From Gordionus sp. m RMFG-2023 (lineage: Eukaryota; Nematomorpha; Gordioida; Chordodea; Parachordodidae): DNA of 64,000 nt. The stretch lies in the NCBI RefSeq assembly GCF_954871325.1, contig NC_088775.1:20437561-20501560 (forward strand), read 5' to 3'. A program made the position numbers and the translations under genes. Below the pieces are notes generated by a model, which was not told the origin of the DNA, made no database searches, and saw only the letters and a list, made by a program, of their open reading frames with translations. This document shows positions 10,449-22,984 of this stretch, in pieces; within the stretch, counting starts at the first letter, position 1; every line of letters starts with the position of its first letter.

Positions 10449-11871
10449 TTATCTTGTACTGCGCACTTTATCCTTTCTTGTTACCCCAGCAATCATCCTC
10501 AGCATTCTCATCTCCATGGTTTGTAGACTTCTCTCGTCTGATTCTTGGGTTGGCCATGTTTCCGAACTATATAGAATAGTTGGTTGTATTATGGAACTGT
10601 AAATTTTTCCCTTTAATTTGTGTGGGATTCTTTTATCAAATAGCACTCCAGATAAAGATCTCCACTTTAGTCACCCTTGATTAATCTTACTCTTTATCTC
10701 TTTTTCTATTGTGCCGTTTGTTTGTATAGTGGAGCCCAAATATTTGCAGCTTTCAATTGCCGATATCTGCCATTCATTTATATCAATACTCTCTATTTCA
10801 TCTCCTCCTATCACCATATACTTCGTCTTTTCTCTATTTACTTTTAATCCGTGCGTTTCTAGGATATTTATCCAACTCACTAGTCTTTCTTTCATTTTAT
10901 CCTTAGATTCGTCAAATATCACAATATCATCTGCAAATATCATATTCCACGGGACTGTTTGAGGTATAGACTGTGCTAATACATCTATTACTGTAATGAA
11001 GAGAAGTGGGCTGAGAGCCGACCCTTGATGAACTCCTTCGGCTATTGTGAAGCCTGCTGAAGTACCTGTTGTGCTACGGACCATTGTTGTATGGCCCATA
11101 TACATATCCTGTATTATTCTTATATATTTTTCGGGAACATTTTTGTGGCGTGGCGCCCACCAGATAAGTTTTCTTGGGATTCTATCAAAGGCCTTTTCTA
11201 GATCGAGAAAGACCATGTGTAGCTTTTTGTTCTTTTCCCTGTATTTTTCACTCTTGCCTAATTGCGTGGATAGCATCGGTTGTTGATCTTCCAGGCATAA
11301 AGCCAAACTGAGTCTCTCCTATTTCGATTATATCTCTTAATCTTTTTTCTATTATTTTTTCGTGTGGTTTTAGACAGTGTGACATTAGTTTTATGCCCCT
11401 GTAATTTTGACAATTATGTGGATCCCCTTTATTTTTGAAGATAGGAACTAGATAGCTCTGCCTCCATTTTTGGGGAACCTCTTCATTTCCAAGTATTTTA
11501 TTGTATAGATTTGTGAGGAGATGTATTCCATCATCTCCTAGTGCTTTAAGGCTTTCTATTGGAATATCGTCTGGACCCCTAGCTTTGTTGTTTTTCATAT
11601 GCTTGAGGCATGTGATTATTTCTTGTTGTGTTATAGGTTGTACAAGATTTTGACATGGGGAGTGTTCGTCTAGATGCAGTATGTGCGGATTAAAGTTTAG
11701 AAGCTCCTGAAAATATTCTCTCCATCTACTCATTATTTCTTTTTCCTTTATTATCAATTTCCCATCTTTATTTTTGATTACTTTCGGAGCTCCGTTTATA
11801 TCCCTAGAGTTCTTTTCTCGCTGCTTGGCTAATCTGTATATTTTATTTTGCCCTTCTTTGGTATGAAGATC
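10449..11871 (-). pseudogene. LINE reverse transcriptase
   Basis: Reading order: MSRWREYFQELLN, KARGPDDIPIESLKALG, LVPIFKNKGDPHNCQNYRGI, FGFMPGRSTTDAIHAIRQ, HMVFLDLEKAFDRIPR, GVHQGSALSPLLFITVIDV and FADDIVIFDESKDKM with the catalytic Asp pair, then the thumb (THGLKVNREKTKYM) and ILYSSETWPTQES. A frame change lies near 11255-11265, and a TGA at 10671-10673 replaces an expected Trp codon in the KINQGW position; the frame beyond it remains open to 10449. The element is inactive. Confidence 0.85.
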
Positions 11872-11874
11872 TTA

Positions 11875-12645
11875 TTACATGTCATCGTATGCCATAGATT
11901 TGGCTCTAGCCACCGCCTTTGTAGCTAATCTCTTGGATTTTTTGTATCTTGTCTTGTCATCTGCGTTTTTGGATTTGTACCATATTTTATAAAGGGTTTT
12001 CTTCTCCTGTATAGTGGTTTGTACCTCTTCATTCCACCACCATAGTTCTTTGTATGATTTGTTGCCTCCTCTTGTCAAGCCTAGTGTCGATTTGGCAGTG
12101 TCTATTAATCTGGATGAAAGGTCTGTCCACATTTTTTCACTGACTTGTGAGGAATCTATTGTTTCAATGTTTGCATTGATTGCAAAGGCCTCTGTCATTG
12201 TTTTTAATTTGCCCCATTTGATTGGTTCCAGTTTTATCTTGTTTTGAGTGGATTTATTTGAGATGTGTAAATCCATGACTAGCAGCTTGTGTTGTGCGGC
12301 GTTATCTTCTCTTGGGATGACTTTGCAGTCTATTGCATCTTTTAATCTTCTGCGAGAGATTAGTATGTAATCTATCTGTGTTTTCCTTGTACCACTTTCG
12401 TATGTTATTAAATGACTATCCTTTTTCCTATAGTAGGTGTTGGTTAAGGCAAGGTCGAAGGCTTGCGCAAATTTCAGTATATGCTCTCCTTCATCATTTC
12501 TTTCTCTATATCCAAAACCACCATGATGCCTTTTGTAGCTATCTCTTGCTTTCCCCACATGCGTATTTAAGTCACCACCAATTATGACCAGGTCATCCTT
12601 AGGGATTTCCATTACAGCTTCATCGAGGATAGCTCTAAAGATCAT
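11875..12645 (-). pseudogene. LINE endonuclease domain, 5'-truncated
   Basis: Contains GGDLNTHVGKARDSYKRHHG, then FDLALTNTYYRKKDSHLITY, TQIDYILISRR and AQHKLLVMDL: the Asn, Asp and His motifs of the exonuclease-endonuclease-phosphatase fold in their correct order. This is the same family as the vertebrate 'craniofacial development protein 2-like' RTE-type sequences. The region after QHKLLVMDL includes ELWWWNEEVQ. Two consecutive stop codons (TAATAA, about 11872-11877) separate it from the reverse transcriptase, which continues in the same frame with HTKEGQNKIYRLAKQRE. Confidence 0.85.
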
Positions 12646-12654
12646 CTTTCTCTT

Positions 12655-14650
12655 CTAATTATGGTATTATATTTAAATTTTCGTGCTTATACTTACATTC
12701 ATTATATTTTTAAAGTAGCCGCTATTAGCTATAGCTACCAAAATTTAACAACTCTGGTTAATAGATAGCGATCAATTAGGATCACAACATTCCACCTCTT
12801 AAAAAATAAACTCCGTTCAAGTTCTTCTTGGACGTGAATCTTTTATTCAAAATATAATCTTGATATCGTGTGGGTAATGTTCTATTTCGACTAGGCCTCG
12901 TAACGTTGGCTGTACAATCTTTTTCTTGGTCAATAACATTTCTCCTTTTGTAAAATGTAACCGTTGGTAAAGTGTTTGGGTCATGAATGAATATTTCGTC
13001 AGTGGTAAATCTTTTTTAAGTTGGTCTAAGTGCCTCCTTAATATACCAGTTTTCGTGTGAATTTGATATAGCATGTTACTTTCTTTTTTAACTATAACGC
13101 CTTCATCCCATTTATTTAATCCTAAATTTATACCAAATTTTTTCTCCAATATTTATAGTTCTATTTTTTGGTAAAGCTGTGAGCAAAATGTTGTCGTTGT
13201 CTTTCTTATATTTTAATAAATCCCAATTAGTTCTCATATCATGATTGAACATAAGTTTTCTTGATGGGATGCCAGTCGTACTGTTTGGCATGTTTCTGTA
13301 GTTGAACAAAAAATTTTCCAAAGCGATATCTATATCCATGTTGTTTTGTTCCATGCACCTTTTCTTATGTGATTTAAAAGTTCTTACCATCCTTTCAACT
13401 TGCCCATTTGACATTGATGGTGGGCTGAAGTCTGAAAGTGATGCATATCATGGTCTCTAAAAAATTTTTGAACAGTTGATTTGTAAAGTTTGAGCCATTA
13501 TCAGAAACTATTTGTTCTGGAATACCAAATAAGCTAATTGTTTTCATCAATTCTTTTATTGTAAATTCCGAGGTTATTGATTTCACCAGCGTGATTATAG
13601 GAAACCTACTGTATGCATCTACTATAAGCAACCAGTACTTGTTAAAAAATGGCCCAGCGTAGTCTATGTGTATTCTTTCGAATGGTTTCGTCGTTAACAT
13701 CTAAGGATGCTGTGTATTAATGGGATTATCGGCCCAAATGTTACATGATTTGCATTCTTTTACTTCGTTATCAATATCATTGTTAATTCCAGGCCACCAA
13801 AGGTATTCTTTAGCTAAATGTTTAGTTTTGCCAGCACCCAAGTGTCCTTCGTGTAAATGTTGTAGTATTGATTTTCTTAAAACTTTCGGTATGATGATTT
13901 TATTTTCTTTAATTAGACAATTTCCAATAATACATAATTCCGTCACCATATTGTTATATGTTTTATTTTTTATCGTGTCACCGTTTCTAATGTCGTTCAT
14001 TATTTCCATTAATTCTCTGTCGTTAGAAGTTTATTTTTCGATCATTTTAAAGTTAATTGGTACGTCCCATAAATCATTATTTTCTTTTATATCATCCACA
14101 ATGTGTATTTCTTCTTCTGAAGGTGTTAATGGCAATCTGGACAAACAATTTGGCACCATATTGTGTTTACCCGCTCTATGTCGTATTTCAAAGTGGTAAG
14201 CTCCCACTGCAATGTTCCATTTCTTCAACCTCATCGACATAGATGAATTTCCTTTTAATCCCTTGGAAAAAATATAGATCAAAGGCTTGTGATCGGTGAT
14301 GATTGTAAATTTTGTTCTGATTAGATATTCTTGAAATCTTTTCATCGCAAAAATAGTCGCCAACGCCTCGCGTTCAATGTTAGTGTAATTTCTTTCGGAT
14401 TTTAGTAAGGATCTTGAGGCAAAAGCTATCGGCTTTTCTCTGCCGTCCCCTTCTATGTGAAATAAAATAGCTCCCAAACCGCGTTTAGACGCATCCGCGA
14501 CTATACCTATGGGTAAATCAAGATTGAAAAAGTTCAATGTGAGAGGTTGACTGATTAAAGTTTTTAATCTTTTATAGCATTCTTGATGTTCGGTATCCCA
14601 AGACCATTTATCTTTGTTAATTATTTTATATAGTGGATCTGCCAGATAGG
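12655..14650 (-). mobile_element. Ty3-like LTR retrotransposon fossil, partial
   Basis: Fossil on the minus strand. Parts seen, from upstream to downstream: RNase H region (about 14.0-14.55 kb), zinc-binding integrase N-terminus (about 13.7-14.0 kb), integrase core and C-terminal part (about 12.85-13.7 kb), a purine-rich tract at 12790-12800 and a probable remnant of the 3' LTR (about 12655-12789, next to the LINE). Gag, protease and most of the reverse transcriptase are absent. It is broken in about four or five places. Its integrase and RNase H closely resemble those of the fossil at 38994-44104, so both belong to one family or sister families. This copy looks the older of the two. Confidence 0.8.
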
Positions 14651-14673
14651 CGGGGTTCCTTTAGAGGGTGGAA

Positions 14674-14980
14674 TGTTGAATATGGATCTATATATATATA
14701 CTGGTTGTTGTATAGTGCAAATTGTTATATGTTGCATTCATTTAATTAACACAACTGTTAACTTAATGATATAATTTTCTTTATACTAAATTGATATTAA
14801 CCTCACTCAATAGTTTTATATAAATTATTTAATAGATATAAATTTATATTGTAAACTATATAAAGAAAAAATTTATTGTATTTTTTCAGTCAAAATAAAT
14901 TTAATAAAAAAAAAATTATAAATTATCTTTTAAATCTTGTATACTCCCTGCCAACCTTAACATGGTGGCAGCGGAATTTG
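14674..14980 (+). repeat. Isolated LTR with adjoining primer-site-like sequence (fossil)
   Basis: A 289-bp block starts TGTTGAATATGG and ends CCTTAACA (14674-14962). It is preceded by a purine-rich run (TTAGAGGGTGGAA) and followed at once by TGGTGGCAGCGGAATT, which resembles a tRNA primer-binding site. A normal LTR has one or the other beside it. It is a plus-strand fossil with no coding region attached; the Ty3-like fossil to its left is in the opposite orientation and is a different insertion. Confidence 0.55.
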
Positions 14981-15469
14981 TATGTACAGATGTACATATC
15001 ATATTTTTTTAAAAATACATATAAAATTTATATATAATCTTTTATTTAAAAAATATATATAATAATACACTGGCAAATGAACACAATTCGTTACGTAATT
15101 TAACACTCAATATATTTGCCAATTGTGATAGTTTTCCTAAGGCCTTTTCAGAAATACCTTTACTATTTATTTCATCAAAATGCCTTGGCTGCAAATATTG
15201 TACATTCAAAATAAGTTACTATTCGAAAAAAACTATAATTTGATCAATTATAGGACGAAATATTTCGACCCTATAAAGGTCAATCGATTCTTAAGGACGT
15301 TTATCTTGGCCTTCGTCACTATATATTCTCTTCGCTCGTCATATTCGATCTTTTTACACAGCATTTTGTACTCAGATACTCTCCGGGAGCTATGAATATG
15401 AAAATGTTTCATTTAAATTAGAAGCCATTTTTATTGTTTTATTTTGAATTGATGTAATAGTTAGCGATG
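14981..15469. other. A+T-rich stretch, no gene called
   Basis: The plus-strand frame at 15180-15395 shows no domain. The minus strand may hold the decayed C-terminal end of the hAT relic that follows, but I could not place motifs. Confidence 0.3.
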
Positions 15470-16780
15470 AATTGATACAGAAGATTTAGCATCTTCTATC
15501 ATTTTCCATGCTAATAATATATTTAAATTTTTAGTTTGAAGATATAATGACATCAACATAAATTCTCGATCAAAGACTTCTTATGAGGTTATTGCCTCAA
15601 ATGATTTATTATCTATTATAAATTGAAATGTACCTATCCTTATTGGGAGCAAGCTCTCTTTACGATATGTCCATCTAAGGGCTATTGCACGTGCCCACCA
15701 CTTTGTCTCACCTATTTTTTGCAGCCTTCTCAACTTACTTTAGCCAGATGAATTATTCTGTTTTACCCAAGCATCCATCCTTTTATATGATTTACCAAAG
15801 AAGTTGCTAGTCGGTTCAATAATCCAAATAAAATTTTGGCTTCAATATTATCACATGAATCACATAAACAGAGGTTTAATATGTGACTCTACCACCAAAT
15901 ATAAAAAACTACCTGGAACCTCTAGTCTAATAAGAGCATGCAACCCAACAAATTCACCCCACATATTTGCAGCACCATCAAATGATTATCCTATTATATT
16001 TCTCATTTGAATTCCATGTTTTAAAGGCATTCACTCAAGATTTCAAAAAATCCTTTTCTAGAAGAGTTTGTAACTTTTGTAAGTGCGAAAAGCCTTTCTG
16101 TTATTTTGCCATTATATATGTATTGTAGGTAAATGGTTGCTTGCTCATAAACGCTAATGTCTTGAGTAATATCCATTTGCAAACAAAACCGTTTGTTTAA
16201 AATCTCCTTTTTTATTAAATTCCTAATTTGATCAGGAACAACATCAATAACTTTTTAACAGTTGTTTTTGACAACAAGGATATGAGTGAACCTTTCTCTT
16301 CGATTATGATTTGTCAAAGAGTTTAAGCTTTACTTTTCTACTTTTTCTCTTTAAAATAGCTTTCTCTAAATGATTTCTGAATATTTAATCATTCTTTGAT
16401 ATAATACGAATCATTTACAGTAAATTTCCATGATTCAAATTTTTATTTTTAAAGTGTTTAAGTGTTTAAGTAGCATTTGATCCTTTGCACAGTAAGTTTT
16501 TTGCCTAAAAACTTTATTATCTCCGATATTTGTTTTATTAAGTGGACATTTTATAAATTTGTCGATTTTTTCCATTTAATATTTTAACACTAATTCAATT
16601 TTCAAATGACTTGTTTTTTGATGCTCTGAGGTAGGTCTCGTGCATCAATATGAACTCTTGAATTTCATGTATTTTAATTACTAAATTCAGATGTCGAAAA
16701 TTTATTGAGCTTGTTGTGAAAGTGTTTTCGCATATTGCAAATGCCAGGCAGATTGAGCAGTACTCAGTTTTGACTTTATT
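15470..16780 (-). pseudogene. hAT transposase relic (TTF/DUF4371 type), minus strand
   Basis: Scattered minus-strand pieces in different frames follow the order of a hAT transposase of the TTF zinc-finger type: MDITQDISVYEQATIYLQY and GKITERLFALTKVTNSS (about 16070-16200, the DUF4371-like part), SFDGAANMWGEFVGLHA (about 15940-15990, equivalent to the family's DGAxNMxG motif) and LRRLQKIGETKWWARAIALRW (about 15660-15730). Many frame changes and stops separate them. It is an old copy of a family related to, but distinct from, hAT copies 1 and 2. Terminal repeats were not found. Confidence 0.65.
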
Positions 16781-17750
16781 TCATATTAGAATATAAAAAG
16801 AAATATTGGAAAATCAAATTGATCAAAATTTTATTTTATTAAAATTATTAGACCTGGGTTTTATTTAATTTCAATGAATTATGAACAAGAAATACAATCA
16901 TAAATGTTGGCTATATTATTTCTACAATATTAATCAAAACTTAGCTTTCACTCTACCAAACTCAAATGGAAGCGTTTTCGCTTCATTTGAAAAAAAACAA
17001 AAAAAGAGCACGTGGTAATGATGTATAGCATCAAGCGACTTTTTTGATATTTTTTGCATTAAAATATAGTAAACGACATAATTCTCAAGGAATGTGATAT
17101 TCAAATAATATAGATATCATTAAAAATAAATAAATAATAAGAGAAAATAATGTAAACATAAAAATATCTTTTTTTTCTAATCGACCTTTTTTTTGATATT
17201 TTCCTTTCTCGCGGCCTCGTTGGCAAAATGCCAACCTGGTCCTATGAGTGTCTACATGGCCGGGAGGGGGGGGGGTAGAAGACAAATGCCTCCAAAATAT
17301 ATTGCCATTTTAGGGGGGAGGTATCTTTTTTTTTGGGGGGGGGCAGGGTTGATGGGGGCAGGCATTAATTTTTGGGGGATATTTTTGATTTCAATTATAA
17401 TCTTTTAAAATCTATTAATTGATACGATTATGATGGTTATCGTTGATTTTCTGACAAATGTCAATTAAAGTAAAGATATTTGTCAATTAATAAATAATAT
17501 AAACTTTCTTTGTGAATCATTTTCATTTTCCATTTTATTAATAATATTTACAAGTTAAAACATATCCTATTTGGTAATTTTCTTAGAGATTAACATATTT
17601 ATATTATGTTTTTTAATAAATTTCTAGATTTTTTTAGCAATTTATTTACCAGTATAGAGGTAATTTTTATAAAAAAATATACCAGAAGGCAAAGAATAAT
17701 AAAAAATATAATATGTAAAAAGTAATATTCTAATAATTATTACATTCTAG

Positions 17751-18011
17751 ATGCCAAGTAGCAGAACCTTATTTAAAGTGAAATATGAATATATTAATTG
17801 TAAAACTTCTAAAATAAGAAGTAACAAGATACATTAACATTATAAACATAAATATCCTCATGTCAAGCCAGCTGATATGAAATTTACAAAGATAGCCATC
17901 AAAAGATATAATAATAATTGGGTATCCTCAAATTGTGAAATTCCATATAATATCACAAATGGAGTTGAAACCCAGTTGCAAAAAAAGACAATAACATCTT
18001 ACTTCCGAAAA
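17751..18011 (+). pseudogene. hAT copy 1, N-terminal transposase exon
   Basis: An ATG (PSSRTLFKVKYEYINC...) opens an 87-codon exon ending TTCCGAAAA before GTAATA, a good splice donor. The equivalent exon of copy 2 is 38360-38620. An in-frame TAA after KIH interrupts it here where copy 2 has GAA. The peptide has spaced Cys and His residues (INCK...HYKHKYPH) suggestive of a small metal-binding domain. Confidence 0.55.
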
Positions 18012-19069
18012 GTAATATTTTTTATTTATTATTGTAACTAAAGACAATAAATATAATTGAAAATATACCTTAAATTTGTGAATTAATAGAAACTGATTCT
18101 TCATTTAGAATTTTACCAGAATACTTTAAATATTAATATTAAAGTAGGCAGGATATGGAGAAAATAAATTATAATTTTTATTATTAAATATTTTTTTTAA
18201 ACTGTTTATCACACCATTTTTATATCTATATATACTTTATAAAGTTCAATTTAACAATATGTTTAATAGGTTAATAATAATAATTTAAAACCAAAGTATT
18301 AAAAAAACTTATTAAGTTAATATAATGTAGTAAAAATAAAAGTAAGGAATGTAAATTTCAAGGTATTTTTAAATTTAAATCCTTTCATTTAATTGAAATA
18401 AGATTTCAAAGTTCTTACTTTTACTTTTTTTATATAAATTTATCCTTAAAATATGAATTGGATTCAACTATTTTCAAAATTTTATCTGTGGGAATTTCAT
18501 CCCCTTTATTTACATTATGTGTTATATTTAGTATGTTTATATTATTATCATTGTTTTATTTAGCTACTAGAATTTCTTTAAATAATATACTTTCATCATG
18601 AACTTCACAATTTTATTTATACTAATTTTTCTATTTATAAGATTACTATTGTTTTTACAGTCACTATAATATTCTTTTATGATTTCTTCATGTGATCGCA
18701 TAGGTTTTATATTAATCTGCATCTATCATGCCTATGAATCTTTCAAGTATATTTTCAAAATGTTTTAACATGATCTTCCTAACAAAGACATTTTATTACT
18801 GTTTATGATTAACGCGTTAAAAATTTGAAAATTCCCTTAGTATTCTACATTCACTTGTGCTGTACCTATCACTTGTATTGTCTTGCCATTGTAACCTGAT
18901 AACTTTATGTTGAACTTCATAATATTTTTAATGCCTATTTTCTCAATCATGTATTCTTGTAGGATTAAATCTCATTGTATTGATCTTATTTAAATAAGGC
19001 GCTTGGTGTCTAGGATTATGAGCCATGGTTTCTATTGTCATTTAAACTACTCTTTATTTATTAATTAGC

Positions 19070-19500
19070 AAACCTCCGTTATTGAAGATTTCCAAATTGT
19101 ATTATCTTCTCATCCAATCCCCAGTTCCAGTGAGGCGCTTACTTTGCATGATGAAGTATTTTAAATACGAATTATATAATAACTTTTGAAGGGGATAAAT
19201 TATGATTATGAGGATATTCAAATATTTCCAACATTTATTAAAAACTTAATAATAATGTAGTTAAGAATAAAATTACCATTTGGCTAAAATTATATTTAAA
19301 AAAATATAGTTTTTCATAAGTTAACAAATTATAACAACTATTTATGTATAATAAATCTCCGTTATTGAAGATTCACAAATTGTATTATCTCCTCATTCAA
19401 TCCCCAGTTCCAGTGAGGCGCTTACTTTGGATGAGGTATTTAATTTAAATAAAATTTATATAATAACTTTTGAAAGGAATAAATTACGAGGATATTCAAA
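19070..19500 (+). repeat. Tandem duplication of an exon-bearing segment in hAT copy 1
   Basis: The segment CCGTTATTGAAGATT...CCAATCCCCAGTTCCAGTGAGGCGCTTACTTTG occurs at about 19075-19215 and again at about 19355-19500, a period of about 280 bp. Copy 2 has it once (about 44800-44940), so the duplication arose in copy 1 or its lineage. Confidence 0.8.
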
Positions 19501-21840
19501 ATCCAAGTCTTATTCAGCTATACAAAAAGAAGGAACCAAATGACCCATTTCACTTCATATTATTTAGGATGACAAATATTCTGATTAATTTCATAATTGC
19601 TGTAGGCCCATGTCAGCCATGTAGAAATAAATTTCAATATCCTGAGGTTTAAATAATATATAATTTTCATTAATTTTTACCCATCCATTAATTCTATACC
19701 AGTATTTATTTTTTTAAACAGGAGCATAACCTAATATAGAAAGGTTAATATAGATGATTCCTTCAACCCCAGAAATTAGCTATCGTCTTTTGTCTATATT
19801 TTATTATGTTTGGTGGCCCTAAGTCTAACACTTTTTGGACTCAACTTGGAGTAAATAACTGGAAAAACATTAAGCTTGACTTAGAGAGATACGAATCATC
19901 TTCTATTCATAAGGATCGATATGCAAACATGACTTGTCTTGCAAATAAGCGCATTCAAGATGCTATCAAATAAGCTTTATATAATCATGTAAAATCGTAA
20001 TATAGTTCATAATATTATCGATGCCATTATGTACCTTATAAAATGTAATATAGGCTTTGGTTCTAATTCGAATGAAGGTAATTTTATGTGCTCTAAATTA
20101 ATGGCAAAACGGTTCCAACTTTACGTGCATACATGAATAATAACGAAAAATTGCGGAGAAAATAATCAGTTAAAATTTCGAGACCTTATATAAATTTGCT
20201 GTCATATGGCCACGTGAAAAAAATAACTGAAATTATTAAGATAAAAATAACAAAAAGCATTATTCAAAAAATTAAAGAGAATCGTGCCTATAGCATTATA
20301 TTAGATGGAACATATGATGTGTCTAAAAAGAATGCATAGCTTTGCTTGTACGGTATATAGAAGATGATTTGCATCCACATCCTGTAGTAAGGATCATACA
20401 TGTTTTTACAACATCAGAAACCACTGGGGAGAATATAAAGAAACATATTTTTAACTATACAAAGGAATGCAGGCTTTAATATTGAAAGAGGCTCCAAAAG
20501 CCATCTATATTTGGTTAGGCTAAATTTAGTAGTTGCTCATGTTTGTGGATGCAAAATTGAAATGAAAAAGGCAATGGGAATATTAGATGAGTTATATAAT
20601 TTTATGAATGGAGTTAGACCTCAAGATGTGCTTGTTAAATATCAAATGAGAAAGTCCAAGAAATCTCTTAAAAGAATTAATAACACAACAAGGTAAATAA
20701 AATATTTTTAATGAAACTTATATATTTTCAGAAATTGGTCATCATCTTACAAATCTGAAGAATTTTTTTTAGATGTTTATGAACATATTTTAGTTAGTTG
20801 AATTAAAAGATTCTAATGACCCAAGCACCTCTTCCATTGCCGATAGATTATTATCAAGAATTAAAGATGAAAATTTCATATTAAGTCTATTTATTTTGAA
20901 AGAAATGTTGAAATGCACACATGAGGCTTGTATTGAAATGCAGGCAGTTGGTAATGATTTGGCTATGGTAACCAAATTAATACAACATACAAAAAATAAA
21001 TTACAAAGACTAAAAGGTTAATATTAGTTACTATTTCTATAAATATTTTAAAATATAGCTAATGGAGACAATATTTTTTTAAAATTACATTCTTTATCTA
21101 ATAGTTTTTTGAAAAAGAATAATGTAATAACTGATTTGTATAATATGAAATCAATATTAATATTGAATCAAACAGAATTCAATAATTATGTTGAACAAAA
21201 AAAAAACAAGTTGAATAAATTAAAAAAATTTTTAATTATTATTTATTGTTATAGATATAGAACGGAAATATTTTTGTCTAAATGCAATAATTAACCACTT
21301 AAATGATCGATTTAATTATGATTAAATTTTTTATCATAAATATCCATTTTTACTCCCGCTGGAATTATGGATAATGAAAAAATAGAAGGATGGCAAATAT
21401 CCGAAATTTGTCATACTTATCCCCCCCCCCCCCGAAAATCATGGCTACGCCTATGGGATGATAGAAATTGGATGCCTAAAACATTGTTGATGAATATAAT
21501 GATTTTCGCTCTTTATATTTGGAGTCTCAATCAATCATTTTTTGCGAAGATCTTTGAAAGTTAAAAAGAATGACACTAGTTATATATTGATGAAAGTAAT
21601 TTATTGATATTTTATTTGCAATTGTATATAATTAAAGGTATTGCAAACGATCAAACTACCGAAGAAAATATCATAATTGAGATCATGATCAAAATAAAAA
21701 AATGGATAAAATATTCTTTTATATTACCATACCGACTTTTAAATCAATTAAATTCTTATTTTAATTTAAATTTATTATATAAATATTTATTAACCCTTCC
21801 TACAACTTCATGTTCAGCTGAAAGAGCTATGAGGTAAAAA
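19460..21840 (+). pseudogene. hAT copy 1 transposase, main part
   Basis: Collinear with copy 2 at 44900-47140. Visible pieces: VGPCQPCRNKFQY (start of the TTF zinc-finger region), FGGPKSNTFWTQLGVNNW, SYGHVKKITEIIKI, IILDGTYDV (region of the first catalytic Asp), VVAHVCGCKIEMKKAMGILDELYNF, then the dimerisation motif LPTTSCSAERAMR (about 21790-21835). The His-Arg-Leu-Asn-Leu block of copy 2 is partly deleted here. Several stops and frame changes are present, so the copy is dead. Confidence 0.75.
21420..21475. mobile_element. Small remnant of a hAT MITE end inside hAT copy 1
   Basis: Copy 2 reads straight through here; copy 1 has about 50 extra bases beginning with a run of 14 C and containing GAAAATCATGGCTACGCC. 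This resembles the right end of the hAT MITE at 9447-9835 (CGAAAACC...GTAGCTACGCCACTG). Confidence 0.5.
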
Positions 21841-21970
21841 TAAACAAAACTCGAATGCGGAAATGAAATTTCGGACCCATTTTTAGAAAATTTACTGTTA
21901 ATATCCAGCGAAATTAATGTTTTTGAAAATTTTACATTTGATGATATTATAACACAATTTGCATTAACAT

Positions 21971-22980
21971 CAGTGGCGTAGCCAGAATTGAAATGGGGGG
22001 GGGGGGTTAAAATTTTTTTTTAAAATTTGTCAATTTTGTGTTTATTGGTGTCTAACTATAGTAACATGACTAAGATCATATTATAATAATATAGCAATTT
22101 TATAATTTGAATTTATAAAGAGAGGTCTACTTTTCTCTGAGATTTGACTAATTCATCTTGAATCAAATTTTTATCTAGAATAATCTCCTTATAAATATTT
22201 AATATTGCGAATTCATTTAAACTGCTTTCACCGGTGCTATTTCTTAAATAGGTTTATAACCTTTTCAAAGTTGAAAAAAATCTTTCATTAGTGCAAAAAG
22301 CAATGTTTTGATATTAGGCAGGGAATCTAAAGTGCAATTATACATGGAAAGGGTCTGCAAAGCATATTTTGGTCTCAAAGAGTACTCTATTCTGTCAAAA
22401 TTTTTATACCAAAATTCGACATCACAAAGTAATTTATCATACGATCCTGATAATTCATAAAACTCTGAGATCTTCTTAATATCCTCTCGCATTTCAAGTG
22501 TATTTAGACTCAACCGGCAAAAGAAAATAAAAGCTGTTTAAAATAAAATTGTGACTAATAAATCTTTCATTTAATTGAAATAAAAATGTATCAATAAGGG
22601 GAGAATCCTCAATCGTAGATGCATCAATATTTAAGCGATTGGACTATCTAGAAACTACTATAGGTTTAAAAATTTTAATCCCAAACATATTAGCAATCAC
22701 CTTTAATTTCTCATTATATATACCAAATTAAATGATTTTTCTTTTATTTAAAAATTATAAAAAATTAATTAAAATTTTTAAAACTATCTAATTAGTTTAA
22801 CATTATAAATTTTATTAAATTTATAAATATCTAATTTAACTATGCGAGAAAAAATTTACAATATATTTTTATTGTTATTTAATATTTTACATATAATTTT
22901 TAATATATATAATATAATGCTTTTTTAAAAAAATTAATTTTTTAAAATGGTTTTTGAATTTTTTATCCTTTTTTATATGT
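21971..22980 (-). mobile_element. hAT fragment inserted in hAT copy 1
   Basis: Starts with the hAT terminus CAGTGGCGTAGCCAG followed by a run of G. The minus strand codes for ALQTLSMYNCTLDSLPNIKTLLFAL (about 22270-22400), like the C-terminal part of TTF-type hAT transposases, and just beyond it a frame-shifted ERFFSTLKRL-like dimerisation motif can be read. The rest, and the other terminus, are missing or unrecognisable. Confidence 0.6.
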
Positions 22981-22984
22981 ATTT

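Larger units (their letters stand above)
10445..12650 (-). mobile_element. RTE-type LINE, truncated at both ends
   Basis: A minus-strand non-LTR retrotransposon remnant with an apurinic-like endonuclease followed by a reverse transcriptase in the usual order. The 5' end is cut within the endonuclease (the reading begins just before GGDLNTHVG, so the first catalytic part is missing). The 3' end is cut in the C-terminal region shortly after GVTRKDKVRSTR, without a visible tail. Loss of the 3' end is unusual for a LINE, where 5' truncation is the rule, and suggests later deletion. Confidence 0.85.

Noticed and set aside
15180-15395. 71-codon plus-strand frame
   Set aside because: No domain; lies beside a minus-strand hAT relic and is likely its decayed end read on the wrong strand.
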